In this document: piece after piece, positions 39,613 through 48,805 of the stretch
How the letters are laid out: each line of letters starts with the position of its first letter
Numbering within the stretch: position 1 is the stretch's first letter
Assembly: GCA_965213525.1 (NCBI GenBank)
Contig: OZ243889.1
Location: forward strand, 992,001 to 1,056,000
Reading direction: 5' to 3'
Source of the DNA: G965213525 sp965213525
GTDB taxonomy: Bacteria > Actinomycetota > Acidimicrobiia > Acidimicrobiales > Poriferisodalaceae
Length of the DNA: 64,000 bases
The notes under the pieces: model-generated
What the model was told of the DNA's origin: nothing
What the model saw: only the letters and a program-made list of their open reading frames with translations
The model's database searches: none
Position numbers and translations under genes: made by a program

Positions 39613-41247
39613 ATGCGAGCCACGGGAAGACCCCCCCGCGCCGGGCGCACCGGTGACGTGGCCGACGGCGGGGCCGGCGATCGCTACCCGCGCCGGCTGC
39701 TGTTGACGGTGCTCGCTGCGGTCATCGTGTTCTCGTCGTCGATGACGATCGTCTCGGCGTCGATCCCGACGATGGCCGACGACCTGGACGCCAGCGAGGC
39801 CTTCTTGAGCTGGGGGGTCACGGGCCTGTTCCTGGCCATGGCCGTCGGCACCCCCATCATGGGCCGCCTGGGTGACGCCCACGGCCACCGCCGGGTCTTC
39901 CTCATCGGGGCGGGCGTGCTCACCGTGGGCACCGCGCTGTGCGGTCTGGCTCCCACCGCCGCGGGGTTCGTGGCGGCCCGCATGATCGTGGGCGTCGGCA
40001 TCTCGGCGACCATGCCCAACGGCATGGCGTTGATCATGGCCGCCTGGCCGGCCGAACGACGGCCCGAGGCCATGGGGTGGTTCCAGATGGCGATGACCGG
40101 CGCCCCCGTCATGGGCCTGGTCATCGGCGGGCCGCTCATCGAGGCGCTGGGCTGGCGGGCGGTGTTCGGGGTGCTGACCCCGATCGCCGTGTCGGGCCTG
40201 GTCACGGCGTGGCGGGTCATCCGGCCCGACGAGGCCACCGAGCCGGTGCCCATCGACTGGACCGGCGCAGCGGCGCTGGCCGTCGCCACCTTGTCGTTCC
40301 TCGTGTACCTCGAACGTGGGCGCGCCGCTGGGTTCGCCGACCCCGCGGCGCTGGCGCTCGCGGTGGCCGCGGTCGTCGCCCTCGTGGCCTTCATCTTCAT
40401 CGAGCGCCGGGTCGAGCTGCCGATGCTGGCGCTCGGCTACTTCCGGCGGCGGGACTTCACCGGTCCCCTCGTCGCCCAGCCCCTCAGCCAGTTCGCCTAC
40501 ATGGGCGGGTTCTTGATCTCCCCGTTGCTGCTCGACGAGCTGTTCGGCTACTCGGTCTCGATGATCGCCCTGGTGCTGCTGTTCCGCCCGGCGGTGTACA
40601 GCGTGTCGTCCCCGATCGGTGGGCGGCTGGCCGTCAAGGCCGGCGAGCGGCGCATGGTCCTCACCGGCTCGGTGCTCATGACCGTGTCGATGGCGGCCTT
40701 CGCCGTCGCCGCCGCCCGTGAGTCCATCGCCATCATCATCGCCGGGTTGGTGCTGTCGGGTCTGGCCATGGGCCTGGCCTCCCCCAGCTACGCCACCTCC
40801 ATCGCCGGGGCCGTCGAACCCCGGGATCTCGGCATCGCCAACGGCATGGGCTCGACGGTCATGAACATCGGCATGCTCACCGGCATCCAGGCCATGTTCA
40901 CCGTGCTGGGCGACGGCCGGGGACCCGACGACTTCGCCCTGGTCTACGTCGTGGGTGGGGCAGTGGCCGCCGTCGGCCTCATCGGTGGCCTCATCATGAC
41001 CCCCAAGGGACCGAGCCGCCCTCCAGGCGACGCCCGCGGCTCCCGGGCCGGCGTCAGCACCCCGCCCGACGACGGCATCGGCGAGGTGGGCGGCGGGACC
41101 TACCCGCCGAGCAGGTCGGTGGCGACGTCGAGCCACAGCCGGGTGGTGAGCCCCAGGGACTCGACGTCGATGCGCTCGTCGTTGCCGTGGAACCGGCGGG
41201 CGAAGTCCCCCGGTGGCACCGACGGGTGGAACAGCCCCGCCCCGTAG
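39613..41247 (+). CDS. MFS transporter, DHA2-like (about 14 helices)
   Basis: 544-residue drug/metabolite exporter. Helix 1 is LLLTVLAAVIVFSSSMTIVSASI, the loop 2-3 motif A is GRLGDAHGHRRVFLIGAG, and antiporter motif C-like sequence occurs in MTGAPVMGLVIGGPLIEALGWR. Hydrophobic stretches continue to about residue 455. The last about 85 residues are hydrophilic and low complexity, and 148 bases of them lie antisense to the M20 peptidase gene, so either that tail is real or the true stop was lost by a frame change. ATG 39613 has an AGGAGAGG ribosome binding site. Confidence 0.88.
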   Translation: MRATGRPPRAGRTGDVADGGAGDRYPRRLLLTVLAAVIVFSSSMTIVSASIPTMADDLDASEAFLSWGVTGLFLAMAVGTPIMGRLGDAHGHRRVFLIGAGVLTVGTALCGLAPTAAGFVAARMIVGVGISATMPNGMALIMAAWPAERRPEAMGWFQMAMTGAPVMGLVIGGPLIEALGWRAVFGVLTPIAVSGLVTAWRVIRPDEATEPVPIDWTGAAALAVATLSFLVYLERGRAAGFADPAALALAVAAVVALVAFIFIERRVELPMLALGYFRRRDFTGPLVAQPLSQFAYMGGFLISPLLLDELFGYSVSMIALVLLFRPAVYSVSSPIGGRLAVKAGERRMVLTGSVLMTVSMAAFAVAAARESIAIIIAGLVLSGLAMGLASPSYATSIAGAVEPRDLGIANGMGSTVMNIGMLTGIQAMFTVLGDGRGPDDFALVYVVGGAVAAVGLIGGLIMTPKGPSRPPGDARGSRAGVSTPPDDGIGEVGGGTYPPSRSVATSSHSRVVSPRDSTSMRSSLPWNRRAKSPGGTDGWNSPAP

Positions 41248-42449
41248 GCGACCGCACCCAGGCTGCGGGCCACCCGGGCGTCGGTGAACCCCACGGTCAG
41301 CTGCGCCGAGAGGCGAGCCCCGGGGAACGGGGCGGCCACGGCCTTCTGCAGCGACTCCCACAGGGGCGTGTCGGTCGGGCTGACCGTCGCCGGGTCATCG
41401 AGCAGCGATCGCACCTCCACGGCACCCGACAGCTCGTCCCCGAGGGCAGCGCGCAGGTGGGCGGTGACGTCGGCGGCCGTCTCACCCGGCAGCGTCCGGG
41501 CGTCGAGATCGAGCTCCACGACGTCGGGGATGACGTTGACCTTGGTGCCGCCCCGCGCTCGGTTGACGCTGAAGGTGGTGTGCGTGCAGGCGTGGAGGTG
41601 CCCGGCCGCCCCGTCATCACCGAGCTCGTCGAGCACGTCGTCGATCTGGTCGGGGTCTCGCAGCGCATCGGCCAGCTCGGGTGGGATCGACAGCGTGTCG
41701 ACCTGGCGCTGCCACAGCTCGTGGAACGACGGTGCCGGGCGGTACTCGCTGAGGCGGCGAACGACCTCGGCCGCGGTGACCAGCGCGTTGTCGGCCCCGT
41801 AGGGCCGTGAGCCGTGCCCGGGGGTGCCCCGCACCGTCAACCGTCGCCAGCTCACGCCCTTCTCGCCCACGTTGACGCCGATGAAGGGCCGATCCTCTGG
41901 CCCCGAGTGCAGGCCGCCGCTCTCGGTCAGCACGTAGTCGGCGCCGAGGTGGTCAGCGGCGTGATCGGCCAGCCAGCGGGCGCCGTGGGTGCTGCCGGAC
42001 TCCTCGTCGGCGACGGCGGCCAGCACGAGATCGCCCCGGGGACGCCACCCCCGGCTGGCGAGGTGACGCACCGCCACGGCCATCGATGCGGTGAGGTTCA
42101 ACATGTCGACCGCGCCGCGCCCCCAGACCTCGCCGTCGACGAGCTCGCCCCCGAAGGGGTCGCGCGACCACGCCTCGGCGTTGACCGGCACGACGTCGGT
42201 GTGGCCCAACAAGCACAGGCTCGGGGCGTCGGGGTCGTGACCGTCGATGCGGGTGATGATCGAGGTCCGACCCGCCAGGGGCTCGTAGCGCTCGACGTCG
42301 AGTCCGACCCCGTCGAGGTAGTCGACCAGGATGTCGGCGTTGCGGTGCTCGTGACCCGATTCGGGCGTCCCGTCGTTCACGCACGCCGCGCGGACCATGG
42401 CCTGGAGCAGCTCGACGGTGCCAGAGGTCAGATCAGCGGGCGCAGCCAT
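41100..42449 (-). CDS. M20 family metallopeptidase / deacylase
   Basis: 449-residue di-zinc hydrolase of the M20 family (ArgE/DapE/CPG2-like). Metal ligands are visible in SLCLLGHTDVVPV, the bridging Asp in VWGRGAVDMLNL and the Glu pair in VADEESGSTHGARW. A dimerisation lid domain interrupts the catalytic domain (about 210-330). It cleaves acyl groups or short peptides from amino acids; which substrate cannot be told. ATG 42449 is used rather than the upstream start because it directly precedes the conserved N-terminal helix. The 3' end overlaps the MFS gene antisense for 148 bases. Confidence 0.88.
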   Translation of the reverse strand: MAAPADLTSGTVELLQAMVRAACVNDGTPESGHEHRNADILVDYLDGVGLDVERYEPLAGRTSIITRIDGHDPDAPSLCLLGHTDVVPVNAEAWSRDPFGGELVDGEVWGRGAVDMLNLTASMAVAVRHLASRGWRPRGDLVLAAVADEESGSTHGARWLADHAADHLGADYVLTESGGLHSGPEDRPFIGVNVGEKGVSWRRLTVRGTPGHGSRPYGADNALVTAAEVVRRLSEYRPAPSFHELWQRQVDTLSIPPELADALRDPDQIDDVLDELGDDGAAGHLHACTHTTFSVNRARGGTKVNVIPDVVELDLDARTLPGETAADVTAHLRAALGDELSGAVEVRSLLDDPATVSPTDTPLWESLQKAVAAPFPGARLSAQLTVGFTDARVARSLGAVAYGAGLFHPSVPPGDFARRFHGNDERIDVESLGLTTRLWLDVATDLLGG

Positions 42450-42541
42450 GTCCTGACGAGTCTGGCCCGGTCTGGGCCGCTGCGCCCCGCTCATCGGCGA
42501 CCACGGGATCCGCGAGCCCCCGAGCGTGATGGACTGCGGGC

Positions 42542-43633
42542 ATGCAGGCCATGGCAGAGCTCGCCTTCTACACCCTCGCCGGCGGCGCTCCCGACCCCCG
42601 GGCGCTCATCGACGAGTGCCGTGACGCCGAGGCCCTCGGCGTGGGGTCTGCCTTCATCTCCGAGCGCTTCAACGTCAAGGAGGCGCTGACCCTGTCGGGG
42701 GCGGCGGGCGCGGTGACCGAGCGGCTCGGCATCGCCACCGGGGTCACGAACCACACGACCAAGCACCCGATGGTGCTGGCCGCCCACGCCTCGACCATGC
42801 ACCACCTGACCGGTGGTCGCTTCGCCCTCGGCCTCGGCCGGGGCATCGCCCCGCTCACCGACGCCATGGGGCTGCCCCGCATCACCACCGCGGCGATGGA
42901 GGACATCGTCGGCGTGCTGCGCCGGTTGTGGCGCGGCGAGACGGTCCTCGGACACGACGGCCCGGCGGGTCGGTTCCCGTTCCTGCGTCTGGACCCGTCG
43001 TTCGACCTCAGCGTCCCCGTGCTGGTGAGCGCGTTCGGGCCCGACACGTTGGCCCTCGGCGGGCGGGCCTTCGACGGAGTCTTGCTCCACACGTTCTTCA
43101 CCGACGAGACGCTCCAGCGCTGCGTGGCCACCGTCAAACAGGCGGCCGGGGCGGCGGGTCGTGACCCCGACGACGTGCGGGTGTGGTCGTGCTTCGCCGT
43201 CATCGGCGATCACCTGCCCGAGGACGTGCGGCTGAAGAAGACCGTGGGTCGCCTCGCCACGTACCTGCAGGCCTACGGCGATCTCTTGGTGCGCACCAAC
43301 GACTGGGACCCGGCGGTGCTCGAGCGGTTCCGGGCCGACCCGTTCGTCGCCGGCTTCAGGGGGGCACTCGACGCCACGGCCACCACCGACGAGCTCGCCC
43401 ACGTAGCGACCCTGTTGCCCGACGAGTGGCTCGCCCCGGCGGCTACCGGGTCCGCCCAGCAGTGCGCCCGGGCGGTGCTCGACCAGCTCGACCTGGGTGC
43501 TGACGGGGTCATCTGCCACGGTGCCTCCGCCGCCGAGCTGGCGCCGGTGCTCGAGGCCTACCGGGCGGTGCGCCCCGCTGGCCGCTTCGACCACCTGCCC
43601 GCCAACCCGGCCGCCCGCCCCAGCACCCGCTGA
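42542..43633 (+). CDS. LLM class F420-dependent oxidoreductase (TIGR03857-like)
   Basis: 363-residue luciferase-like TIM-barrel protein. GSAFISERFNVKEALTLSGAAGAVTERLGIATGV and the HASTMHHLTGGRFALGLGRG motif are typical of actinobacterial F420-using members. DLLVRTNDWDPAVLERFR and LLPDEWLAPAATGSAQQCARAV match the TIGR03857 subgroup as I remember it. It should catalyse a hydride transfer with coenzyme F420; substrate unknown. The start may be ATG 42542 or ATG 42551. It is divergent from the M20 peptidase. Confidence 0.83.
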   Translation: MQAMAELAFYTLAGGAPDPRALIDECRDAEALGVGSAFISERFNVKEALTLSGAAGAVTERLGIATGVTNHTTKHPMVLAAHASTMHHLTGGRFALGLGRGIAPLTDAMGLPRITTAAMEDIVGVLRRLWRGETVLGHDGPAGRFPFLRLDPSFDLSVPVLVSAFGPDTLALGGRAFDGVLLHTFFTDETLQRCVATVKQAAGAAGRDPDDVRVWSCFAVIGDHLPEDVRLKKTVGRLATYLQAYGDLLVRTNDWDPAVLERFRADPFVAGFRGALDATATTDELAHVATLLPDEWLAPAATGSAQQCARAVLDQLDLGADGVICHGASAAELAPVLEAYRAVRPAGRFDHLPANPAARPSTR

Positions 43634-43728
43634 GCGCACGCCGCCCGGGGGCGTGGCGGTCACGATCGGCGAACGTGAGGCACCCCCGGTCTACGGTCCC
43701 TCCCACCGCTTGGGAGAGGGGAGCTGTC

Positions 43729-44493
43729 ATGGCCGATGAGGTGCTGACCGAGGAACGTGGACGGGTGTTGCTCGTCACGCTCAACCGACCCGAGGCCCGC
43801 AACAGCGTGAACGCCGCCCTGGCCCGGGCGCTCGCCGACGCACTCGAGCACCTCGACGCCAGCGACCACCTCGCCTCCGGCGTGCTCACCGGCGCCGGCA
43901 GGGGCTTCTCGGCCGGCATGGACCTGAAGGCCTTCGTCGAGGGCGGCATGCCCGCCGTCGAGGGACGCGGCTTCGCCGGCATCGTGCAGCGCTCGGCCGA
44001 CAAGCCGCTCGTTGCGGCGGTGGAGGGCTTCGCCCTGGCGGGAGGTCTCGAGATCGCCCTGTCGTGTGACCTCCTGGTGGCGGCCAGGGGCACCCGCCTC
44101 GGCGTCCCCGAGGTGGGGGTCGGGCTGTTCGCCGCCGCAGGGGCGTTGCTGCGCCTGCCCCAACGTCTGCCGTTCGCCCTGGCCATGGAGATGGCTCTCA
44201 CCGGCGACCCGATCACCGCCGAGGTTGCCGCCGAGCACGGCATGGTCAACCGCCTCGTCGAGCCCGGTGAGACCGTGACCACCGCGCTCGAGCTGGCCGA
44301 GCGGATCGCCCGCAACGCCCCCCTGGGGGTAGCGGCGTCCAAGCGGGTGCTGCACGAGACCCACGGCCTGGCGCTGTCGGAGGCGTGGCGGGTCAACGAC
44401 GCCGCCATGAGCGAGGTCTTCTCCAGCGCCGACGCCACCGAGGGGGCCACCGCCTTCGCCGAGAAGCGTCCGCCGTCGTGGCAAGGTCGCTGA
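43729..44493 (+). CDS. enoyl-CoA hydratase/isomerase (crotonase), paralogue 1
   Basis: 254-residue crotonase adding water to enoyl-CoA in beta-oxidation-type pathways. VLLVTLNRPEARNSVNAAL, the oxyanion-hole stretch GAGRGFSAGMDLKAF, FALAGGLEIALSCDLLVAARG and GVPEVGVGLFAAAG show both catalytic glutamates in their usual places. The C-terminus FAEKRPPSWQGR is the standard tail. TACGGT at 43693-43698 gives a leader of about 25 nt with a GGGAGAGGGG ribosome binding site before ATG 43729. A close paralogue is at 56467. It is followed by the acyl-CoA dehydrogenase, likely as a functional pair. Confidence 0.9.
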   Translation: MADEVLTEERGRVLLVTLNRPEARNSVNAALARALADALEHLDASDHLASGVLTGAGRGFSAGMDLKAFVEGGMPAVEGRGFAGIVQRSADKPLVAAVEGFALAGGLEIALSCDLLVAARGTRLGVPEVGVGLFAAAGALLRLPQRLPFALAMEMALTGDPITAEVAAEHGMVNRLVEPGETVTTALELAERIARNAPLGVAASKRVLHETHGLALSEAWRVNDAAMSEVFSSADATEGATAFAEKRPPSWQGR

Positions 44494-44647
44494 GGCTGCC
44501 GCCCCCGGGGCCCGACTCAGGTGGGCGGGCCCACGCCGTCTTGGCCGAGCCTGACAGCGCCGCCGAGCCGTTGAGCCCGGCGCTGCGGTGGCGGCTGTTG
44601 CCAGACCGGCCCTACCGTCGAGGCGAGCACACCCGAGGGGGACGCCC

Positions 44648-45883
44648 GTGGCCATCGACTTCACCTTGACGCCCGAACTGGAGGCGATCCGCGACCGCGT
44701 CCGTACGTTCGTCGCCTCGACGGTGGCCCCCGAGGAGCAGCGCATCGCCGACGAGCGCCTCGACGAGTCCGATCGCCGCGCCTACGTCAAGGCGCTGATG
44801 GGCCTGCGCGAGAAGGCGCGAGCCGAAGGTCTGTGGCTGCCCCACATGCCCGCCGAGTGGGGCGGCATGGGCCTCGGTCACGTCGAGTTGGCCATGGTCC
44901 AGGCCGAGGCGGCCCGCACCCGTCTCGGACCGTGGGTGCTGAACTGCCAGGCCCCCGACGAGGGCAACATGCACACGTTGTTGCACTGGGGCACCGACGA
45001 CCAGAAGGAGCGGTACCTCCGCCCGCTCTGTGAGGGCAGCGCCTGGTCGTGCTTCGCCATGACCGAACCCGAGGTGGCCGGCTCGGACCCGACCCTCATC
45101 CAGACCCGGGGCTACCCCGACGGCGAGGAGTGGGTCATCAACGGCCACAAGTGGTTCATCTCCAACGCCCGCCGGGCCAACTTCGCCATCCTGGTCGCAC
45201 GCACCGAGGACCACCCCGACCTGCCCCAGGCGGCCAACACCGCCTTCTTGGTCGACCTCCCCGCCGAGGGCTGGAACGACGTCCGTCAGATCGAGACGAT
45301 GCACGGGTCGACCGGCCACTCCGAGATCGTGATCGAGGACCTGCGACTGCACGAGTCCCAGATGCTGGGCGGGCGGGGGCAGGGCCACCTGCTCGGCCAG
45401 TACCGGCTCGGCCCGGCCCGCCTCGCCCACTGCATGCGCTGGATCGCCCAGGCCGAGACGGCGCTGGAGATGATGGTGGAGCGGTCCCTGGACCGCTACG
45501 CCCACGGCTCGGTGCTGGCCGAGAAGCAGGGCATCCAGTGGATGATCGCCGACTCGTCGATGGAGCTGTACCAGTCCAAGCTGATGGTGCTGCACGCCGC
45601 CCACAAGATCGACAACGGCGAGGACTTCAAGTCCGAGGTGTCGATGGCCAAGCACTTCGTGGCCAACGCGCTGAACCGCATCATCGACCGGTCGATCCAG
45701 GTGCACGGGGCGCTCGGGTACTCCACCGACACCCCGCTCGCCCACATGTACCAGCACGCCCGCTGGGCCCGCTTCGCCGACGGCGCCGACGAGGTGCACC
45801 AGATGCGCATCGCCCAGCGCACCATCTCTGCCTGGAAGGACCACGGCAACGTGCGCGCCGCCACCGGCGACCTGCCCATCTGA
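44648..45883 (+). CDS. acyl-CoA dehydrogenase
   Basis: 411-residue FAD enzyme oxidising an acyl-CoA to the enoyl-CoA. The FAD/substrate segment is CFAMTEPEVAGSDPTLIQT, followed by VINGHKWFISNARRANFAI. The C-domain includes IIDRSIQVHGALGYSTDTPL and MYQHARWARFADGADEVH, typical of ACAD10/11-like and FadE-type enzymes for longer or branched chains. TACCGT at 44613-44618 and GAGGGGGACG before GTG 44648 give it its own leadered promoter. The enoyl-CoA hydratase gene is 154 bases upstream, so consecutive beta-oxidation steps are encoded side by side. Confidence 0.92.
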   Translation: MAIDFTLTPELEAIRDRVRTFVASTVAPEEQRIADERLDESDRRAYVKALMGLREKARAEGLWLPHMPAEWGGMGLGHVELAMVQAEAARTRLGPWVLNCQAPDEGNMHTLLHWGTDDQKERYLRPLCEGSAWSCFAMTEPEVAGSDPTLIQTRGYPDGEEWVINGHKWFISNARRANFAILVARTEDHPDLPQAANTAFLVDLPAEGWNDVRQIETMHGSTGHSEIVIEDLRLHESQMLGGRGQGHLLGQYRLGPARLAHCMRWIAQAETALEMMVERSLDRYAHGSVLAEKQGIQWMIADSSMELYQSKLMVLHAAHKIDNGEDFKSEVSMAKHFVANALNRIIDRSIQVHGALGYSTDTPLAHMYQHARWARFADGADEVHQMRIAQRTISAWKDHGNVRAATGDLPI

Positions 45884-45930
45884 GCGAGCTGTCCCGACCC
45901 AGGCCGGGGACCGGCGGCGCAGGCGAGCGG

Positions 45931-45936
45931 TAGCGT
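45931..45936 (+). promoter_or_regulatory. TAGCGT -10 hexamer, leaderless start of E1-like gene
   Basis: TAGCGT ends 8 nt before GTG 45945. A second GTG in the same frame (45954) follows because GGCGCCGTG is duplicated. Confidence 0.55.
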
Positions 45937-45944
45937 CGGGCGCC

Positions 45945-48281
45945 GTGGGCGCCGTGGGCGACGAGGACCTCGACGTCCTCGACCAGATCCAGCGCCGGGT
46001 GCTCTGGCTGGCGGTGCGCATGGTCGACCACGCCAACCGCCAGCGACCCGACGCCGGTGGCGTCAAGGTCGGCGGCCACCAGGCGTCGTCGGCGTCGATG
46101 GTCTCGATCATGACGGCGCTGTGGTTCGACCACCTCGCCTCGACCGACAAGGTGGCGGTCAAGCCGCACGCCTCACCGGTGTTCCACTCCATCAAGTACC
46201 TCACCGGCGAGCTCGACCGCTCGTGGCTCACGACGCTGCGCGCCTTCGGCGGCCTACAGGCCTACCCGTCGCGCACCAAGGACCCCGACGTCACCGACTT
46301 CTCCACCGGGTCGGTCGGCCTCGGGGCGGTGGCCCCGCTGTTCGCCGCCGGCGTCCACCGCTACCTGCGGTCGAGGATCGACCTAGCCCCGTCCCGGTTC
46401 ATCGCCCTGTTGGGTGACGCCGAGCTCGACGAGGGCAACGTGTGGGAGGCGATCGCCGAGCCCGCCCTGGAAGGCCTCGGCGAGGTCATGCTCGTCGTGG
46501 ACCTCAACCGCCAGAGCCTCGACCGGGTCATCCCCGGCGTGCGAGCCCAGCGGCTGCAACGGCTCTTCGCCGACGCCGGCTGGCACGTCGTGACCGCCAA
46601 GTACGGCCGCCGGCTCACCGAGGCTTTCGCCCGCCCGGGCGGTGAGGCGCTGCGCGCTCACATCGACGCCATGGACAACGAGCGGTACCAGCGGACCTTC
46701 GCCCTGACCGGCGACGAGCTGCGCGCGGCCTTCTGCGACGGGGCCGACGCCGCGGTGACCCGGCTGCTCGACGACGTCGCCGACGGCGAGCTCGCCCGTC
46801 TCGTGCACGACCTGGGCGGGCACGACCTCGCCGTGCTGGGCGACGCCTACCGACGTTGTGACGCCGAGGTCGACCGGCCGAGCGTCGTGTTCGCCTACAC
46901 GATCAAGGGGTGGGGGCTGCCCAACGCCGGTGACCCCCTCAACCACGCCGCCCTGTTGAACCCCGCCCAGATCGACGCCCTGCGAGCCGCCGCCGGGCTC
47001 GACGGCGCCGGCGAGTGGGACCGCTTCGACCCGCGGTCCCCCGCCGGCCGGCGCTGCGCCGTCGTCGGCGCCGAGATGAACAACCCCGCCCCGACCCCGC
47101 GGCCCACGCTGGGCGTTCCCAGCGAGCTCGGCCTGGCCGCCCGTCGGGGGGCTCACGTGTCGTCCCAGGAGGCCTTCGGTCGCCTCATGGTGCGCCTCGC
47201 CGACCACGACGCCATCGCCGAGCGGGTGGTGACCACCTCGCCGGACGTGTCGATCTCGACCAACCTGGGCGGCTGGATCAACAAGGTCGGCGTGTTCGCC
47301 CCCCAGACCGCCGCCACCTACGGGCCCGGCGACGCGCTGTTGCGCTGGGAACCGACACCGACCGGGCGCCACATCGAGCTCGGCATCTCCGAGATGAACC
47401 TCTTCTTGCTGCTCGGCCAGCTGGGCTTGGCCCACGAGCACCACGGACACGCCCTGTTGCCCGTCGGCACCGTCTATGACCCGTTCGTCCTGCGAGGCCT
47501 CGACGCCTTGGTGTACTCGCTGTACAACGACGCCCGCTTCGTGGTGGTCGGCACCCCGTCGGGGGTGACCTTGGCTCCCGAGGGCGGCGCCCACCAGTCC
47601 TCGATCACCGCCTCGGCGGGCATCGAGCTGCCCGGGCTCACCTACAGCGAACCGACCTACGCCACCGAGCTCGACTGGGTGCTCTGCCACGCCCTCGGCG
47701 ACCTCGCTGCACCGGACGGACGTTCGAGCTACCTGCGCCTCAGCACCCGACCGATCGATCAGGCGCCCTTCGACGAGCTCGTGGCGCGTCGGGGCGCCGA
47801 GGCCGTCCGAGCCGACGTGCTGGCCGGCGGCTACCGGTTGGTCGAACCCGAGAACGACGGGCCGGCCCTGGTCATCGCCACCTGCGGTGCGGTGGTGCCC
47901 GAGGCGCTGGCTGCTGGCACCGAGCTCACCGCCGAGGGGGTGGCCGTCACCGTCGTGGTCCTGACCAGTGCCGACCGCCTGCACCGGGGCTGGCGCGACG
48001 GCATCACCGCCGGCATCGACGGTGGACCGGACCGACGTGGCCACCTCGGCGAGCTGTTGACCAGCGACGCCGAGCGCCGAGCGCCGATCGTCACCGCCCA
48101 CGACGCCGCCAGCCACGCCCTCGGGTGGCTCGGCTCGGTCCACGGCGCCCCGGTCGTGCCGGTCGGCGTCGACGAGTTCGGCCAATCCGGGACGGTCGGT
48201 GACCTCCACCGCGCCTTCGGCCTCGACGTCGACCACCTCGTCAACGCCGGGCTGCTCGCCGTCGATCGCCACATGCCCTGA
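45945..48281 (+). CDS. homodimeric 2-oxoacid dehydrogenase E1-like (AceE/transketolase family) protein
   Basis: 778-residue thiamine diphosphate enzyme in the AceE-like single-chain E1 family. The N-terminal part shows GGHQASSASMVSIMTALWFDHL and KPHASPVFHSIKYLTGEL. The TPP-binding motif GDAELDEGNVWEAIAEPAL then NR is a standard GDG-x(~26)-N variant. The central domain has VGTVYDPFVLRGLDAL and GAHQSSITASAGIELPGL; the C-domain continues to the end. It is shorter than enterobacterial AceE (about 890), resembling the MdeB-like 2-oxobutyrate/pyruvate enzymes. No E2 or E3 gene is adjacent. Whether it oxidises pyruvate or another oxoacid is open. Confidence 0.85.
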   Translation: MGAVGDEDLDVLDQIQRRVLWLAVRMVDHANRQRPDAGGVKVGGHQASSASMVSIMTALWFDHLASTDKVAVKPHASPVFHSIKYLTGELDRSWLTTLRAFGGLQAYPSRTKDPDVTDFSTGSVGLGAVAPLFAAGVHRYLRSRIDLAPSRFIALLGDAELDEGNVWEAIAEPALEGLGEVMLVVDLNRQSLDRVIPGVRAQRLQRLFADAGWHVVTAKYGRRLTEAFARPGGEALRAHIDAMDNERYQRTFALTGDELRAAFCDGADAAVTRLLDDVADGELARLVHDLGGHDLAVLGDAYRRCDAEVDRPSVVFAYTIKGWGLPNAGDPLNHAALLNPAQIDALRAAAGLDGAGEWDRFDPRSPAGRRCAVVGAEMNNPAPTPRPTLGVPSELGLAARRGAHVSSQEAFGRLMVRLADHDAIAERVVTTSPDVSISTNLGGWINKVGVFAPQTAATYGPGDALLRWEPTPTGRHIELGISEMNLFLLLGQLGLAHEHHGHALLPVGTVYDPFVLRGLDALVYSLYNDARFVVVGTPSGVTLAPEGGAHQSSITASAGIELPGLTYSEPTYATELDWVLCHALGDLAAPDGRSSYLRLSTRPIDQAPFDELVARRGAEAVRADVLAGGYRLVEPENDGPALVIATCGAVVPEALAAGTELTAEGVAVTVVVLTSADRLHRGWRDGITAGIDGGPDRRGHLGELLTSDAERRAPIVTAHDAASHALGWLGSVHGAPVVPVGVDEFGQSGTVGDLHRAFGLDVDHLVNAGLLAVDRHMP

Positions 48282-48317
48282 CGAACCGCCGCGCAGCCCA
48301 GGCGCACGGGCGGCTGG

Positions 48318-48656
48318 TCAGCCCGCCAGGGCCGCCACGTCGAGTGCAACGAGGATCGACACCAACACGATGACGCCGACGTGCACGACGGTGACCGGCA
48401 CCCGCCAGGGGTGTTGGGCCGCCCAGAACCGGCGGATGCTGGCGGCGTTGGCCACCAGGGCCACGCCGCCGAGCACCAGGCCGAGCACCGGGCCCACCCC
48501 GCCGAGGGCGCCCACCAGCGGGGTCACGAACGGCAGCACGACGTAGGTGAGCAGGCACCGGGCCGCCGAGATGCTCATCGACGTCGAGAACGCCCGTTGG
48601 GCTGACTCGGTGCGGGCGGCCGGGGCGGCCGTCCTCGCAGCAGGCGTGGTCGTCAC
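48318..48656 (-). CDS. small hypothetical membrane protein
   Basis: 112-residue protein with about three hydrophobic helices: CLLTYVVLPFVTPLVGALGG, VGPVLGLVLGGVALVANAASI and VPVTVVHVGVIVLVSILVAL. Family not recognised. GTG 48656 follows TAGGCT by 8 nt on the minus strand, supporting this start over a longer frame. It is divergent from oleA. Confidence 0.7.
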   Translation of the reverse strand: MTTTPAARTAAPAARTESAQRAFSTSMSISAARCLLTYVVLPFVTPLVGALGGVGPVLGLVLGGVALVANAASIRRFWAAQHPWRVPVTVVHVGVIVLVSILVALDVAALAG

Positions 48657-48664
48657 GGCGGACG

Positions 48665-48670
48665 AGCCTA
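48665..48670 (-). promoter_or_regulatory. TAGGCT -10 hexamer, leaderless start of small membrane protein
   Basis: On the minus strand TAGGCT is followed by 8 nt and GTG 48656. Confidence 0.55.
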
Positions 48671-48805
48671 GGACGCTGCGACCGGGCACCAGCAGCCGCG
48701 GGCGTCCCCACTGGAGCGGTCCTCGGTCACCTCGCACCCCGTCACAGCACCTCGGATGGTCAGGTCACGTGCCAGACTCCTGCGACCCGAACCGGGAGGA
48801 TCGCC

